In this document: positions 17,041 through 25,339 of the stretch, in pieces
Position numbering within the stretch: the first letter of the stretch is position 1
Layout: every line of letters starts with the position of its first letter
From: Bacteriovoracaceae bacterium
GTDB taxonomy: Bacteria > Bdellovibrionota > Bacteriovoracia > Bacteriovoracales > Bacteriovoracaceae
Direction: 5' to 3'
DNA: 34,864 bases
Assembly (NCBI GenBank): GCA_028101965.1
Contig: JAOHMI010000022.1
Span: 1 to 34,864, forward strand
Notes under the pieces: generated by a model
The model's input: the letters and a program-made list of their open reading frames with translations, nothing else
Database searches by the model: none
What the model was told of the DNA's origin: nothing
Translations under genes and position numbers: made by a program

Positions 17041-17484
17041 ATGAAAGATAATCTAACCATGAAAAAAAAGAAGAAAAACTGGGCAGAAAAATTATTCTTC
17101 CCCATTCTCTTTATTATTTTGTTTATGGTCGTGGCCCCTTACTTTATCCCCAAAGAAAATGACACTATTAAGAGTAATTGGAAAGTATTAGAAAGATGCA
17201 GTCAACATGCTTGCGAATATGCTGCAATTCAAAGAGTAGCTAAATTTGCTGAAATCAACTCAATTTGGTTTAAGGCTTTTATTGTTGAAGGAGAGATCAA
17301 AGATGTCATTGAAAAAAGAAGTTTCCCAATTACTATAAATAAATATCAAAGAGTAGATATTATATTCTTTAAAGAGAAAAATGTGATTTTTAAGGTGAAA
17401 AATTGGCGCCCGATCAGTCCTTCGAATCTGCAGCTACTTTTCTTTCCTAAACATTCTCCTAAGGGAAAAACTTCTGCTCGCTAA
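17041..17484 (+). CDS. Membrane-anchored protein of unknown function
   Basis: A 147-residue protein with a lysine-rich N-terminus (KKKKKNWAEK), one transmembrane helix (about residues 20-36, FPILFIILFMVVAPYF), and a periplasmic part with two cysteines close together (LERCSQHACEY). Positive residues before the helix imply the C-terminus faces the periplasm. Either ATG (17041 or 17059) could be the start; neither has a strong ribosome site. No domain recognised. The next gene follows after about 115 bases and has its own ribosome site. Confidence 0.55.
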   Translation: MKDNLTMKKKKKNWAEKLFFPILFIILFMVVAPYFIPKENDTIKSNWKVLERCSQHACEYAAIQRVAKFAEINSIWFKAFIVEGEIKDVIEKRSFPITINKYQRVDIIFFKEKNVIFKVKNWRPISPSNLQLLFFPKHSPKGKTSAR

Positions 17485-17598
17485 TATTGATTATATTTAC
17501 ATGTGACAAACAGTTGCCCCATCAATTTTACAATACGTATTTCTTTAATTCTTGAGGCCGTGTATCTAGAGCTAAATAATCATTTATTCGGAGGTCTT

Positions 17599-18489
17599 AT
17601 GAAAATTCAACTTAGTGGTATGATTTTAATCATAATATTTCAATCTGCAATCTTTGCTGGCAACCAAACTAAAGCCGATGCACCAGACAATAGTAAGTAT
17701 AATAATAAACTATGGGATATTATCCAAAGCAGTAACGCCAAAAAGAAATTTAAGATTAAAAGATTTAAAAAAATCATAGAAAAGCATAAACCTAATTTAA
17801 ACACTCTAAATGAAGAGCTCTGTGGATGGGCACTCCTTCACTATGCAAGTTTCTATGGAATGAGAAATTACTTTAACTTGCTCTTAGAGAAAGGAGCTAA
17901 ACCAGCTATTCGCACCAAACGTGGTGATACTCCTCTTCATTTTATTTCCAGTGCAAGGATAGCATCTGGTACCCAAATACTTCTTGATCGAGGAGTTAAT
18001 GTAAACGAACAAAACAATGCTGGAGCAACGGCCCTGCATGTTGCCGGACACTCTACTGTAGTTGAAGTGCTTAATAATGCCGAAGCTAATCCAAATCTTT
18101 TTGCAGATAAAAATGTTCACTACCCTGTGTTTACTAAATTTCATGAATTAGACGAAATAGACATGACCCCTCTGATGATGCAATACGGAGTTTGCCAGAG
18201 TAATACTTATATGGCTCATTTAGAAAACCCAGATATTGATTTTTCAATAACTGATAATCATGGACACAACCTTTTGCACTGGGCATCTAGTGCAGGTTGT
18301 TTATGGAATGCAGGAAGTCCCTCTGAAGTTAATATGATTGCACCTCTTATTGGTAAAGTTGAAATTAACCAGCTTGATAATTATGGTCAAACTCCTCTTG
18401 ATTATGCCAAATACAATAAAGTAGCTGAATATTTAAGAAGCAAGGGAGCAAAGCTAAGCTCTGAACTTCCTGTTGGTATAAGAGAGTAG
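17599..18489 (+). CDS. Exported ankyrin-repeat protein
   Basis: The start is the ATG at 17599, preceded by CGGAGGTCTT; the frame is open 96 bases further up to a TTG without a ribosome site. The 296-residue product has a signal peptide (MKIQLSGMILIIIFQSAIFA) followed by ankyrin repeats with typical cores: GWALLHYASFYGMRNYFNLLLEKGA split over the first repeat, GDTPLHFISS...ILLDRGVNVNEQNNAG, ATALHVAGHSTVVEVL, MTPLMM, HNLLHWAS, and GQTPLDYAKYNKVAEYLRSKGA at the end. Ankyrin repeats bind other proteins. An exported one in a suspected predator could act in the periplasm or on prey, which is inference. Confidence 0.85.
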   Translation: MKIQLSGMILIIIFQSAIFAGNQTKADAPDNSKYNNKLWDIIQSSNAKKKFKIKRFKKIIEKHKPNLNTLNEELCGWALLHYASFYGMRNYFNLLLEKGAKPAIRTKRGDTPLHFISSARIASGTQILLDRGVNVNEQNNAGATALHVAGHSTVVEVLNNAEANPNLFADKNVHYPVFTKFHELDEIDMTPLMMQYGVCQSNTYMAHLENPDIDFSITDNHGHNLLHWASSAGCLWNAGSPSEVNMIAPLIGKVEINQLDNYGQTPLDYAKYNKVAEYLRSKGAKLSSELPVGIRE

Positions 18490-18522
18490 TCAAATTTAAA
18501 TTATTATCTCAATATAGTCTAG

Positions 18523-18942
18523 ATGAATAAGAAGAACTATAAATTAATATTGGGTACCACACTGTTAGGTAGTCTGTGGTACCTATGCTTGGTGGTTATT
18601 TATCGATTCTCAAATATGTATGACTCTAAACCAGTCACGAACCTATCAATGCTTTTCGCGAGCTTGGTCACCGCAGGTTTATTAAACTTATTTTTAAGAA
18701 AAAAAATTAAGTTAGAATCATTCTCAATGATAAAATACTCTCTTTTATTAGTTCCAATAAGTGCTCTCATTTATTCAGTTATTTTTTACTTTTTTATCGG
18801 GTTGTTTTTTGGGCAAATTTTAGAACTCCGAGATACTGGGGTGATGATCATTTGGCATGGAGCCCTTAGTATTCTTTATATTCCAGTTTTATCGCCGATA
18901 ACTTATTGTTGTTTAAACTTCCTCAAAAAGCTCAACAACTAA
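18523..18942 (+). CDS. Small integral membrane protein, four predicted helices
   Basis: A 139-residue hydrophobic protein with membrane helices at about 8-28, 42-58, 73-95 and 108-132, separated by short basic loops (LRKKIK, LKKLNN). No catalytic motif or known family is recognised. It follows the ankyrin gene by 33 bases, so the two may be co-transcribed, although its ribosome site is weak. The window holds no transporter subunit that it obviously matches. Confidence 0.6.
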   Translation: MNKKNYKLILGTTLLGSLWYLCLVVIYRFSNMYDSKPVTNLSMLFASLVTAGLLNLFLRKKIKLESFSMIKYSLLLVPISALIYSVIFYFFIGLFFGQILELRDTGVMIIWHGALSILYIPVLSPITYCCLNFLKKLNN

Positions 18943-19109
18943 ATATTGGATTTACATATTTCACGAATACCTAATTATCCTAATGACAGAAAATGATGGT
19001 TTCTTATTTTCAAACTCACCTTCTTACATACTTTTCTCTTATTATTAGTAGGTTTTATCATGTGACGGTATGAAGAGGTCATTAACCTCCAAAATGTTAA
19101 GAGAAAGAA

Positions 19110-20186
19110 TTGAACGTTTTAAGCAAAATCTCTATTACTATCGCTTTCATATCAATGAGCGCTTACTCATATGGGCTATTGATCCAAGAAAGAAAGTGGG
19201 ACAAATCATCCATAAATGTTTGCTGGGTAGATAAATCTACCGAAATAGACCAATATCAAGACATCATGGAAAAACTATCTTCCAAAAGATATAATCCAAC
19301 TCAACTCGCGGAATATCTTAAAAATCACTCGACCACCATGCCTGTGAAGTATAAAACCCACATCCAAAGAGTCACTAATTCAGAAATTTCTGTACAGAAA
19401 CTTGGAATAGAGTTTATTGGATGGCAAAGCTGCGATTCTCAGAAAGTTTTGAATGGTGATTATGATCTTCTTATCATTCCAGAAAATCAACCATTATCAG
19501 AAAAACATCCAAGAGAGCTTGGACTCGCGGGACACCGTTACCTTCGTGGTGGTAAAGGAAGTAAGATCGATTATATCGAAGTAAATATAAGTCAGTTGGA
19601 AACGATTGGGATTAATAAACTTACTCTAATTATGCTTCACGAATTTGGTCATGCATTAGGACTAGATCATGAAAATATACGTTCTCGAAAGGAGTCTGAT
19701 GGTTTCTGCTTATACTATTACTGGGGAGGCGGCCATGACTATGATGCAACTAAAAGTGATCCGGCGCATACTATGTCGACTAATCCACAAGCCCTAACCT
19801 CTTATGATCGCTTTTCAGTGATGAACTACTGTCACTTATCCACAGTACTATCAATGCCGGATGATTTCATCCACGACCTTTCTGTTGATCAATATCGGCA
19901 AATTCAAAGTGTTTCCTGGGAAACTAATTTAGGTCCAATGAATGGTTTTTGGAAAAACTTATTTGGGTTACAATCAAAAAGGATCACTGTTTACGGATCC
20001 AGTCTCTTTCGATCACAATTGTATCTAAAATCTCAAATAGATGAATTCCAAATACTTTTCAATTTCCAAGCGAAGTTAAGCTCAGGTGACATTCACACTT
20101 TAAAGTGTGCTTATGATTCAGGATATAAGGATAATTGCCAAGAACAACTAAATCTCTTCCCCGAACCAATAAGCAAGTTTTACTAA
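19110..20186 (+). CDS. Secreted metzincin zinc protease
   Basis: A 358-residue protein starting at TTG (preceded by AAGAGAAAG; no in-frame ATG before the signal peptide core). The signal peptide is about residues 1-22. The zinc site HEFGHALGLDH (177-187) is the metzincin HExxHxxGxxH with His177, His181 and His187 as ligands and Glu178 as base. The Met-turn is SVMNYC (Met238). The pro/N-terminal part (30-150) resembles the matrixin/astacin layout. Six or more cysteines suggest disulfides. It is likely an exported protease that digests protein outside the cell or in prey. The gene is monocistronic, with a GAGGT/ACCTC hairpin (19075-19089) just upstream. Confidence 0.88.
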   Translation: MNVLSKISITIAFISMSAYSYGLLIQERKWDKSSINVCWVDKSTEIDQYQDIMEKLSSKRYNPTQLAEYLKNHSTTMPVKYKTHIQRVTNSEISVQKLGIEFIGWQSCDSQKVLNGDYDLLIIPENQPLSEKHPRELGLAGHRYLRGGKGSKIDYIEVNISQLETIGINKLTLIMLHEFGHALGLDHENIRSRKESDGFCLYYYWGGGHDYDATKSDPAHTMSTNPQALTSYDRFSVMNYCHLSTVLSMPDDFIHDLSVDQYRQIQSVSWETNLGPMNGFWKNLFGLQSKRITVYGSSLFRSQLYLKSQIDEFQILFNFQAKLSSGDIHTLKCAYDSGYKDNCQEQLNLFPEPISKFY

Positions 20187-20344
20187 TCGACCCAAACTAG
20201 TTTCTTTAACAATATCTTCATGTCAGCATCTCATATTTGTAATCATCTAAAATATTTTATTTTATAAATTAGGACAAAATATTCCATAAATACTTGTCCA
20301 ATAAAATAAAAAAACTATCTTGTAAAACAAAAAGGATTCGAAAA

Positions 20345-21148
20345 GTGAAATACATAATTATATTATTTTTAATACAATTAACAGGTTTTGCTGAAACCTA
20401 TGAAGAAAACTATTGTTTAGAGAAACAAAAGGCATTTAAACTCTCCTATAAGGAAACTTTAAATTCGGTGGAAGAGTATATTTTAAGAGACGAAGAATCT
20501 AAAGATAGTATGGCAGAAGAAATGTCACTATATCTAAATAAAAATGTAAACCAAAACCTAAACACCACCTATCCAACATATCATTCAAGAGTTACAAATT
20601 ATATTAATGATCTAACAAGCATAAACTCTAAAACCATACGAGAACATGAAAACACAATAATTGATCTCTTATTGACTTATGATTTACATCAAATTTATCA
20701 CATTATAAAAAAATCTAGTAACAAATTTATAAAGCAGTATAACAATAATGGCCAGTATAAGAGAATGAAAGATATCACCTACCGAACGGAAGTCTCTGAT
20801 AAGTCAGCTTGGATAAGTTGGAGTTTTGGTGAATCACTGAGAAGTGACGAGCTTTATTACGATGGTTGGTTATTTACGAAATATTCACTCAATTTAGATA
20901 ATGTCTTCCGAAATAAAAATGATAGTAACTTTTCAATAAAAGAATTTATAAAAGCAAATCCTAGCCAAGTATCTGCAGCATTAGCGGCAAAAATTAATGT
21001 TTCCTACATCGACGGTTCATTTAATTTTTCCGTATTAAGTAAAAAAGTTAAAAAGAATTATAATAATATGATTCCTGTTGATACTTATGTGTATGAAATG
21101 ATCAAAAGGCGTCATCCAGAATGTCTCCAAGTGCTTGGGTTGAAATAA
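20345..21148 (+). CDS. Secreted protein of unknown function
   Basis: The start is the GTG at 20345, because AAGGA precedes it at good spacing and it opens a normal signal peptide (MKYIIILFLIQLTGFA when read as Met). An upstream in-frame TTG at 20294 would add 17 basic residues and has no ribosome site. The 267-residue product is largely helical and polar, with long stretches rich in Asn, Lys and Ser (YLNKNVNQNLNTTY) and only two cysteines (ENYCLEK, PECLQ) near the ends. No family recognised. It follows the metzincin by about 160 bases. Confidence 0.6.
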   Translation: MKYIIILFLIQLTGFAETYEENYCLEKQKAFKLSYKETLNSVEEYILRDEESKDSMAEEMSLYLNKNVNQNLNTTYPTYHSRVTNYINDLTSINSKTIREHENTIIDLLLTYDLHQIYHIIKKSSNKFIKQYNNNGQYKRMKDITYRTEVSDKSAWISWSFGESLRSDELYYDGWLFTKYSLNLDNVFRNKNDSNFSIKEFIKANPSQVSAALAAKINVSYIDGSFNFSVLSKKVKKNYNNMIPVDTYVYEMIKRRHPECLQVLGLK

Positions 21149-21196
21149 TAAATAATTAATTTGGGTGAAAAATAACGATGTTATTCATTTCTTAAA

Positions 21197-22114
21197 TTAT
21201 AACTCAATATTATTAGAATAATTATTCTCTTTAGCATAATTTTGAATTTCAGCTTTCTCGTTTTTATTTAATTTAAGGTTTTTCTCCTTACTTAGATAAG
21301 TGAGAGCATCTGCTGATTTGTGATCTATTGCATGTTTAAATAATCTTGTTTTGCTAACAAATTTATTAAAAGTATCCTGCTTAATCTGATCTTCTAAGTT
21401 TTTAAATAGGTTTAAACATTCTTTACTGTTATAACGAATCATGGTTGAGAATACTTTAGGTAGAATAGTTGCGAAGTATACCTCTCCAATCTCTATTCTT
21501 TTAGCTAAAGTTTGATCAAAGTCTTTCGGACAACCAGACTTTATACTTTTCTCTAGTTCATCATCTATTTTTTCTGCCTTTTCAATCTGCATAAAAATAC
21601 TATTCTTTTGGAAGTGAGTCATTATTTTTGCCATAGGCTCTTTTCCCTCATAGCTTATGCACGATTGAAGACTTTTTTCATCAGCTTGAAACTCAGCGCA
21701 TTTTTTTACGGTCGTATCAAAATAATCATAACAGTCATTCATAAAAGTTTTTGCCGTACCATGCAGAAGCTTTACTGATTTTTTTAAAAATGTCCCTGAT
21801 GCTTCTTGAATTTCTTTATAAGATTTTTTAGCTTCTTGCATTTTTCCTATTTTGATTGAAAAATCACTAAAGGATTTGTAATACTCCTTAGTCAGACTCC
21901 ACGTTGGTCCAAGTTCAGCAATTTCTTTCAACCCAAATTTTTTATTTTTTAAATTCTCTAAACTTTCGAAACTGCCTTTTTTATTATTTAGATTTTTTAT
22001 ACTTACTGCCGTTAATCTCATTGCCATATTTGCACATTGAAGATCCTTATGTTCTGTGGGCATTTTTTGAGCATAGAGAGAACTCATTAATAATAAAGCT
22101 ATGGCAATTCGCAT
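21197..22114 (-). CDS. Secreted helical protein of unknown function
   Basis: A 305-residue protein with signal peptide (MRIAIALLLMSSLYA) and an AGAGGT ribosome site. The rest is almost entirely helical and lysine-rich, with cysteines at LQCANM, NDCYDY, KKCAEF, LQSCIS, SGCPKD and KECLNL, i.e. three plausible disulfides. The C-terminal segment (KHAIDHKSADALTYLSKEKNLKLN) is faintly ankyrin-like, but no clear repeat is present. It ends convergent with the previous gene, with about 48 bases between them. Function unknown. Confidence 0.65.
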   Translation of the reverse strand: MRIAIALLLMSSLYAQKMPTEHKDLQCANMAMRLTAVSIKNLNNKKGSFESLENLKNKKFGLKEIAELGPTWSLTKEYYKSFSDFSIKIGKMQEAKKSYKEIQEASGTFLKKSVKLLHGTAKTFMNDCYDYFDTTVKKCAEFQADEKSLQSCISYEGKEPMAKIMTHFQKNSIFMQIEKAEKIDDELEKSIKSGCPKDFDQTLAKRIEIGEVYFATILPKVFSTMIRYNSKECLNLFKNLEDQIKQDTFNKFVSKTRLFKHAIDHKSADALTYLSKEKNLKLNKNEKAEIQNYAKENNYSNNIEL

Positions 22115-22220
22115 TTTGACCTCTTTTTTTAAAAGGTCATATAATCAATTTAAATGAATGAATAGACAATTAATGCTCTTAAAGAAATTCCACGTTTTTA
22201 TTTATTATTTATACCGTATA

Positions 22221-22628
22221 TTAGTGGGGAAATTGGTCAAATCCTGGAATATTTTCTAAGTTTTCATCCCAATTTGCTTTTGATCCACAAAAAATATGCG
22301 CATTCGGTTTTATATTAATATCTGTTTGAATCGCCCCGGCGGGAACTTGCAATATTTTACCACCATGATCTTTAGGAATCTTTGAGCCACACTCCGAACA
22401 AAATGTAGTTGAAAAGCGGGATTCCTTCACATAAAAATCCTTAATATTTTCTTTCCCTTGCAGAATTGTTAATTTGGCAACTTTCGAAAATAGATTTGCA
22501 CCATGCGCGGAGCCTGAAATCTGCCGACAACGAGAGCAATGACAGAGAAAAAAAGATTCAAACTCACCTACAATTTCGAATTTAACTGATCCACATAAAC
22601 AACTACCTTCAAACTTTGACTTATTCAT
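22221..22628 (-). CDS. GFA-family zinc protein
   Basis: A 135-residue cytoplasmic protein of the GFA/CENP-V family (Mss4-like fold), named for S-(hydroxymethyl)glutathione synthase; most members have no proven substrate. The zinc ligands are all present: CLCG (Cys10, Cys12), CHCSRC (Cys29, Cys31, Cys34), and CSEC (Cys77, Cys80). The usual length is about 130, so it is complete. GGAGATAAGTC precedes the ATG. It is divergent from the PepSY/VIT1 pair across 60 bases, which contain a TATAAT (22664-22669) facing the pair. Confidence 0.9.
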   Translation of the reverse strand: MNKSKFEGSCLCGSVKFEIVGEFESFFLCHCSRCRQISGSAHGANLFSKVAKLTILQGKENIKDFYVKESRFSTTFCSECGSKIPKDHGGKILQVPAGAIQTDINIKPNAHIFCGSKANWDENLENIPGFDQFPH

Positions 22629-22688
22629 GACTTATCTCCTGGAAAACTATTATCTCTTAGGGTTATAATTTAATAAAGGAAATTTATT

Positions 22689-22937
22689 ATGAAACTAAGA
22701 ATCTTTCATCGCCGACTAGCAATCGTCCTATCCCCTTTTTTTATCCTCACATCTCTTACTGGAATTGCCCTTTTATTCCGCAAAGATGACTTATACGGAA
22801 AAGAAATAAAAAATCTACTCATCGGCTTGCATAATTGGGAGATTGGTATCAAGTATATAGGAGCGATTTTAGGCTTTGGATTATTGGCCGTTACTCTTTC
22901 CGGACTAATGCTTTTTATGCAAAAAAAGAAATTTTAA
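22689..22937 (+). CDS. Mini PepSY-associated membrane protein
   Basis: An 82-residue protein with two membrane helices (about 10-30 and 54-76) around a short loop. FHRRLAIVLSPFFILTSLTGIALLF and the H-N-W-E-I-G...K..G...G pattern are typical of the PepSY-associated TM module (R(k/r)lHrwlgl..g......tG), found with PepSY domains and iron reductases or siderophore uptake. Here only the TM pair is left. The gene directly precedes the VIT1 transporter, with one base between, so the two are coupled and a metal-related role is likely but inferred. AAGGAAATTTATT precedes the ATG. Confidence 0.7.
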   Translation: MKLRIFHRRLAIVLSPFFILTSLTGIALLFRKDDLYGKEIKNLLIGLHNWEIGIKYIGAILGFGLLAVTLSGLMLFMQKKKF

Positions 22938-22938
22938 G

Positions 22939-23616
22939 ATGCCAGCAGTTGAACACCACTTCACTCACCGCTCACCTCTTATTCGAGCAGCTGTACTCGG
23001 AGCTAATGACGGAATTATATCAATGTCAGGTGTATTGATGGCGGTAGTCTCTGCCGGAGCCGACCAATCGCAAATTACCCTAACCACCATGTCTGCTCTA
23101 ATAGCCGGTGCTCTCTCAATGGGAGCAGGCGAATATATCTCTGTCAGCTCACAGTTAGATAGCGAAAAAGCCGACATTCTCAGAGAACAAAAAGCCCTTC
23201 AAGATCACCCAAAAGATGAATTAAATGAACTAATCCAAAACTATCAAGCCAAAGGTTTAGATCATGCTCTGGCGACTCAAGTGGCTAAGCAGCTCACAAA
23301 TAAGAATGCTTTAAAAACTCACTTGCAAGAAGAGCTCGGTTTAGAAGAAGGAGATCTTTCTCAACCTAAAACCGCGGCCATAATATCTTTTAGTGCCTTT
23401 GCAATAGGTGGAGGAATTCCTGGTCTTTTATCAATATTGCTTCGGCCGGAACAGATTACAACTTGGATCTATCCCCTAACCCTTACTTGCCTGGGAACCT
23501 TAGGATATCTCTCCTCAAAACTTGGAGGAGTTCCTCCCTTTAAAGGAACCGTAAGGGTCTTGCTTATGGGTATCGGCGTTTTAATTCTCACTCAAATTAT
23601 TGGTCAGTATATCTGA
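22939..23616 (+). CDS. VIT1/CCC1-family iron or manganese transporter
   Basis: A 225-residue inner-membrane protein. The family start H(F)THRSPLIRAAVLGANDGIIS is followed by SGVLMAVVSAGA and ALSMGAGEYISVSSQLDSE, then a cytoplasmic helical segment (75-140, LREQKALQDHPKDEL...LATQVAKQL) and three more helices. VIT1/CCC1 proteins move Fe2+ and Mn2+ out of the cytoplasm, in bacteria usually as efflux. The acidic metal-binding hydrophilic segment is present though short of extra domains. It is coupled to the upstream mini PepSY gene (one-base gap). The following gene, fumC, is convergent. Confidence 0.92.
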   Translation: MPAVEHHFTHRSPLIRAAVLGANDGIISMSGVLMAVVSAGADQSQITLTTMSALIAGALSMGAGEYISVSSQLDSEKADILREQKALQDHPKDELNELIQNYQAKGLDHALATQVAKQLTNKNALKTHLQEELGLEEGDLSQPKTAAIISFSAFAIGGGIPGLLSILLRPEQITTWIYPLTLTCLGTLGYLSSKLGGVPPFKGTVRVLLMGIGVLILTQIIGQYI

Positions 23617-23682
23617 ATTTATAAACAACCTAATTTTTTAAATTCACAACCACTTTCGAATTCGGTCCATGAATACGAAAAT

Positions 23683-25068
23683 CTACGGTTTAGTCATGGA
23701 CTCCGGTACAACATACTCATCAAACTTACTTTCATCCATTAAGCCTAATTCAACAATCGATTGCTTTAAAGTTAAGCCCTTTTCAAAAGCATGCTTAGCT
23801 ACTTTAGCCGCATTGTCGTATCCAATATGCTGATTTAAAGCTGTCACTAGCATAAGAGAATTATTTAAATGCTTATCAATATTTTCTTTATTTGGAACTA
23901 TTCCCACAACACAATTGTCATTAAATGACTGCATACCATCAGCAAGCAAGCGAATAGAGTGAAGAAGATTATGAATCATAACTGGCTTGTACACATTCAA
24001 TTCAAAGTTACCTTGAGACCCCGCAACTGTAATGGCCGTATCATTTCCCATAACCTGTACACAAACCATAGATAGTGCCTCACATTGTGTGGGATTAACT
24101 TTTCCTGGCATGATTGAAGATCCTGGCTCATTTGCCGGTAAAAATAATTCCCCCAATCCGCAACGAGGACCACTGGCCAAAAAACGAATATCATTAACAA
24201 TTTTTAATAGTGAGCAAGCCAATCTTTTTAATGCACCTGATGCACCGACAACAGCATCGTGAGCTGCGAGTGATTCAAACTTATTAGGAGCTGTGGCAAA
24301 TTCATGGCCTGAGATTTCTGAAATCTTTTTCGCCACTTTTACTGCATAATCAGGATGACTATTAAGTCCCGTACCAACTGCAGTACCACCTAACGCTAAT
24401 TCTCGCAAAAAGCTAAGTGAACCTTCAATGGCCTTTTTCCCATTCTCTAGCTGAGTTCGATAACCTGAAAACTCTTGTGAGAGAGTTAAAGGAGTCGCAT
24501 CCATTAAGTGAGTCCGACCAATTTTGGTTATACCATCGAATTCTTTAACTTTAGCCGCAAATGTTTTAGTAATATTTTCTAAACTTGGAATAAGAAGAGT
24601 TTGAATTTGCTCCACCGCTGCAATATGCATGGCCGTGGGAAATGTATCATTTGAAGATTGAGATTTATTCACGTCATCATTTGGATGAATGGGATCTTTA
24701 GTCCCTCTTTCTCCGCCGGCGATTTCAATCGCTCTATTGGATATAACTTCGTTAAAATTCATATTACTTTGAGTTCCTGAACCAGTTTGCCACACAACTA
24801 AAGGAAATTGATCATCTAGCTTACCTTCAATCACTTCATCTGCAGCTTGAGAAATGAGTTTCATTTTGTCTTCGGAAATTTTACCTAAGTCAAAATTAGT
24901 CATGGCCGCAGCTTTTTTTAGAATACCAAATGCACGGATCATTTCTCTATTTAAATGATCACTACCAATTTTAAAATTTTGCAATGATCTTTGAGTTTGA
25001 GCACCCCAATATTTACTGGCCTCAACTTTCACTTCTCCCATGGTGTCTTTTTCTATACGGTAGTCCAT
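23683..25068 (-). CDS. fumC: Fumarate hydratase, class II
   Basis: Interconverts fumarate and malate in the TCA cycle as a soluble, iron-free homotetramer. The 461 residues are full length for FumC. Family landmarks are visible: [56 protein letters not shown], and the [15 protein letters not shown] signature, with the serine loop, near residues 315-330. GTGAGGAATCA precedes the ATG. It stands alone, about 7 kb from the 2-oxoglutarate dehydrogenase operon. A 110-base inverted-repeat element ends 29 bases upstream of its start, in what must be its promoter or leader. Confidence 0.97.
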   Translation of the reverse strand: MDYRIEKDTMGEVKVEASKYWGAQTQRSLQNFKIGSDHLNREMIRAFGILKKAAAMTNFDLGKISEDKMKLISQAADEVIEGKLDDQFPLVVWQTGSGTQSNMNFNEVISNRAIEIAGGERGTKDPIHPNDDVNKSQSSNDTFPTAMHIAAVEQIQTLLIPSLENITKTFAAKVKEFDGITKIGRTHLMDATPLTLSQEFSGYRTQLENGKKAIEGSLSFLRELALGGTAVGTGLNSHPDYAVKVAKKISEISGHEFATAPNKFESLAAHDAVVGASGALKRLACSLLKIVNDIRFLASGPRCGLGELFLPANEPGSSIMPGKVNPTQCEALSMVCVQVMGNDTAITVAGSQGNFELNVYKPVMIHNLLHSIRLLADGMQSFNDNCVVGIVPNKENIDKHLNNSLMLVTALNQHIGYDNAAKVAKHAFEKGLTLKQSIVELGLMDESKFDEYVVPESMTKP

Positions 25069-25096
25069 TGATTCCTCACTTGTATTTAAATATTTC

Positions 25097-25206
25097 TTAA
25101 CCGGGTGACTATAATGGTGAAAACTAGAATTTCAAGTACTTATCAATTCTAATATTTAATTATTTCGACAACTTAAAAGTTATCACCACCATTGTCACCC
25201 GGTTAG
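25097..25206 (-). mobile_element. Diverged MITE-like element upstream of fumC (110 bp)
   Basis: TTAACCGGGTGACTATAATG on the left and, on the other strand, CTAACCGGGTGACAATGGTG on the right form inverted repeats with TAACCGGGTGAC perfect and imperfect pairing continuing to about 22 bases. The ends share the plan AAC-Y-GG-S-Y-GACTATA with the elements at 6286 and 9929, and the same asymmetry (CTAAC at one end, TTAAC/TAAAC at the other). The interior is different. It lies immediately ahead of fumC, so it could hold the promoter or a leader hairpin. Confidence 0.65.
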
Positions 25207-25235
25207 TAATGTTAATAGTGAGAAGATTATAAGCC

Positions 25236-25279
25236 GGTGAAATTCAATTTAAAAGATCTATCAAAAATATTATTTCACC
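25236..25279. repeat. Inverted repeat ahead of fumC
   Basis: GGTGAAAT (25236-25243) and ATTTCACC (25272-25279) form a perfect 8-base inverted repeat with a 28-base spacer, between the MITE-like element and the gene ending at 25340. It could be a regulatory site or a weak terminator for the minus-strand gene starting at 26839. No other signal is seen in 25207-25339. Confidence 0.35.
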
Positions 25280-25339
25280 AAATACCAAAGGAAAAAGACA
25301 CAGGAATATAAGTAGCTACTTTCCAACTTTGTTATCACT

